From positions 2,758,619 to 2,822,618 of the forward strand of contig CP154955.1 of assembly GCA_039621445.1 (NCBI GenBank): DNA of 64,000 nt. The letters run 5' to 3'. The stretch is from Euglena gracilis (Eukaryota > Euglenida > Euglenophyceae > Euglenales). The translations under genes were made by a program, and so were the position numbers. This document shows positions 63,265 to 64,000 of this stretch, one piece after another (the first letter of the stretch is position 1; every line of letters starts with the position of its first letter). The notes beneath the pieces are model-generated. The model made no database searches. It was not told the DNA's origin and saw only the letters and a list, made by a program, of their open reading frames with translations.

Positions 63265-63676
63265 TGTACGTCCAACCTTTTCCTCGCTTTCGCCCTTTGG
63301 TGCGCGTAAGAATAAAAGTTGGAGTAACAACAAAATTGAAAAGAATAATATAAAAGTTGTTCACCCTTTTCCCCAATTAAGAGGCAGAGCACAAGGCAGG
63401 GGAGAAGCCCTATTGGCTACGACGAGGAAAAGTGCCAAGTGACTTGGCTGTCCTGTCAGAACTTCAAAATGAGAAAAACCAAACTTGAAAATCAAGTCTT
63501 GAATCAAAGACCAGAATGGAATAAATAGAAAATACCACCTGTGGAGAGGAGAACCAGAATAAGGTTAAGGTATTCCTAATTCAGGCCGTTGGCCATCTTT
63601 AGGAATACCACCTAGCGTAGCACTGCGTATGGGGCTCAAAGCTATATCTGGCCGTAGGCTTATACCTACATACACA
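63265..63676 (-). repeat. D 5' LTR (about 412 bp)
   Basis: The 3' boundary is set by TGGACGTACA before the primer site. The 5' boundary (TGTGTATGTAGG) is by analogy with B's TG start and similar length. Shares a CTCTCCACAG|GTGGTATT site (about 63530) with B but is otherwise diverged. No partner LTR remains. Confidence 0.65.
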
Positions 63677-64000
63677 GTACCATGGCCTTACGGCTGCCTG
63701 GGACACCCCCCCCCCACCCTACAACAGTCTTACCATTTCCATGCAAGGAGACCTTTTGGTGCTGACATCTTCCACCAACCCCCCAGTTTGTTTTCAAAAG
63801 GTGTCTTCCATCTTCACCCTTGTTGTCTCACATCATCCACCAGACATCATTTCCCAGTTCTTTTTCTCTTTGCCAGTTTTTGGGCCACTGGCTGCACCAA
63901 CGTAGGTTATCTGTCCCCATTTGTCACCTGGAACCCATTGCATTTCTGTGATTTTGCTTTGTTTGCTTTGTTTGCAAGTTCCAATGAAAACCTGTGTCCG
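63677..64000. other. No recognisable gene
   Basis: Flanking DNA right of D, with a C-run (63706-63716) and mixed composition. Nothing supported. Confidence 0.45.

Larger units (their letters stand above)
53171..63676 (-). mobile_element. D: decayed relative of element B, 3'-truncated
   Basis: The minus-strand order is 5' LTR (63676-63265), primer site, gag (63000-58440), UAG-stem-loop, protease, DIRS-like module, RT-RNase H, integrase-chromodomain ending 53171. Protein similarity to B runs throughout. It lacks everything after integrase, so whether the extra ORFs were ever present is unknown. Damage: a 418-bp G-rich insert in gag, multiple frameshifts, deletions of about 150 and 105 bp in RT, and an AT microsatellite in RNase H. 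Confidence 0.85.

Overview
The window reads as nuclear DNA from a eukaryote with a large, repeat-choked genome. There are no bacterial-style operons. Candidate host coding pieces are short, separated by T-rich tracts ending in CAG, and bounded by GT/AG-like sites. Long G and C runs (10 to more than 50 bases) are common, and telomere-like CCCTAA/TTAGGG-type patches occur inside the sequence. An alga or other protist is the best guess from the DIRS-like and chromodomain Ty3-like retroelements and the introner-like G-rich inserts; no species can be named from the sequence alone.

Positions 1-21,200 are mostly low-complexity or minisatellite DNA with a few plausible host exons (6735-6880, 8352-8568, 9367-9583, 10858-10985, 11395-11712, 15461-15543, 17410-17633), none recognised. 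This part also holds a direct duplication of about 975 bp period, a GC-hairpin repeat family (four copies), permuted repeat modules (12.2 and 13.4 kb), a 3-unit tandem repeat of about 195 bp, a (TG)n-type microsatellite and a Tc1/mariner-derived fold-back element (18031-18983).

Positions 21,200-32,200 are a cluster of DIRS-like tyrosine-recombinase retrotransposons. E1 (22117-26592, minus strand) and E2 (27333-31943, plus strand) both have the full DIRS layout: inverted terminal repeats plus an internal complementary region that matches the two unequal outer ends. E2 is inserted into E3, which is related to E1 and lies head-to-head with it. All copies carry frameshifts or stops.

Positions 33,100-63,700 hold three Ty3/gypsy-type chromodomain elements. 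A (33111-35926, minus) is truncated. B (35929-52814, plus) is about 16.9 kb with two LTRs. D (53171-63676, minus) is a decayed relative of B that still has a 5' LTR. The B/D family is the most unusual content. Its Gag is very long and coiled-coil-rich with two zinc knuckles. A UAG lies at the gag-pro boundary and is followed, in both copies, by an 8-nt spacer and an 8-bp stem-loop. A segment resembling the DIRS Pol C-terminal module sits between protease and RT. In B, two long unrecognised ORFs of about 3.3 and 2.2 kb follow integrase, with a splice-acceptor-like site just before the first. B would make Gag, protease, RT-RNase H and chromodomain integrase from one genomic RNA, with the extra ORFs in the position of a retroviral env. 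Every copy here has frame damage, so none looks autonomous as read. Several breaks fall in homopolymers, where sequencing error cannot be excluded.
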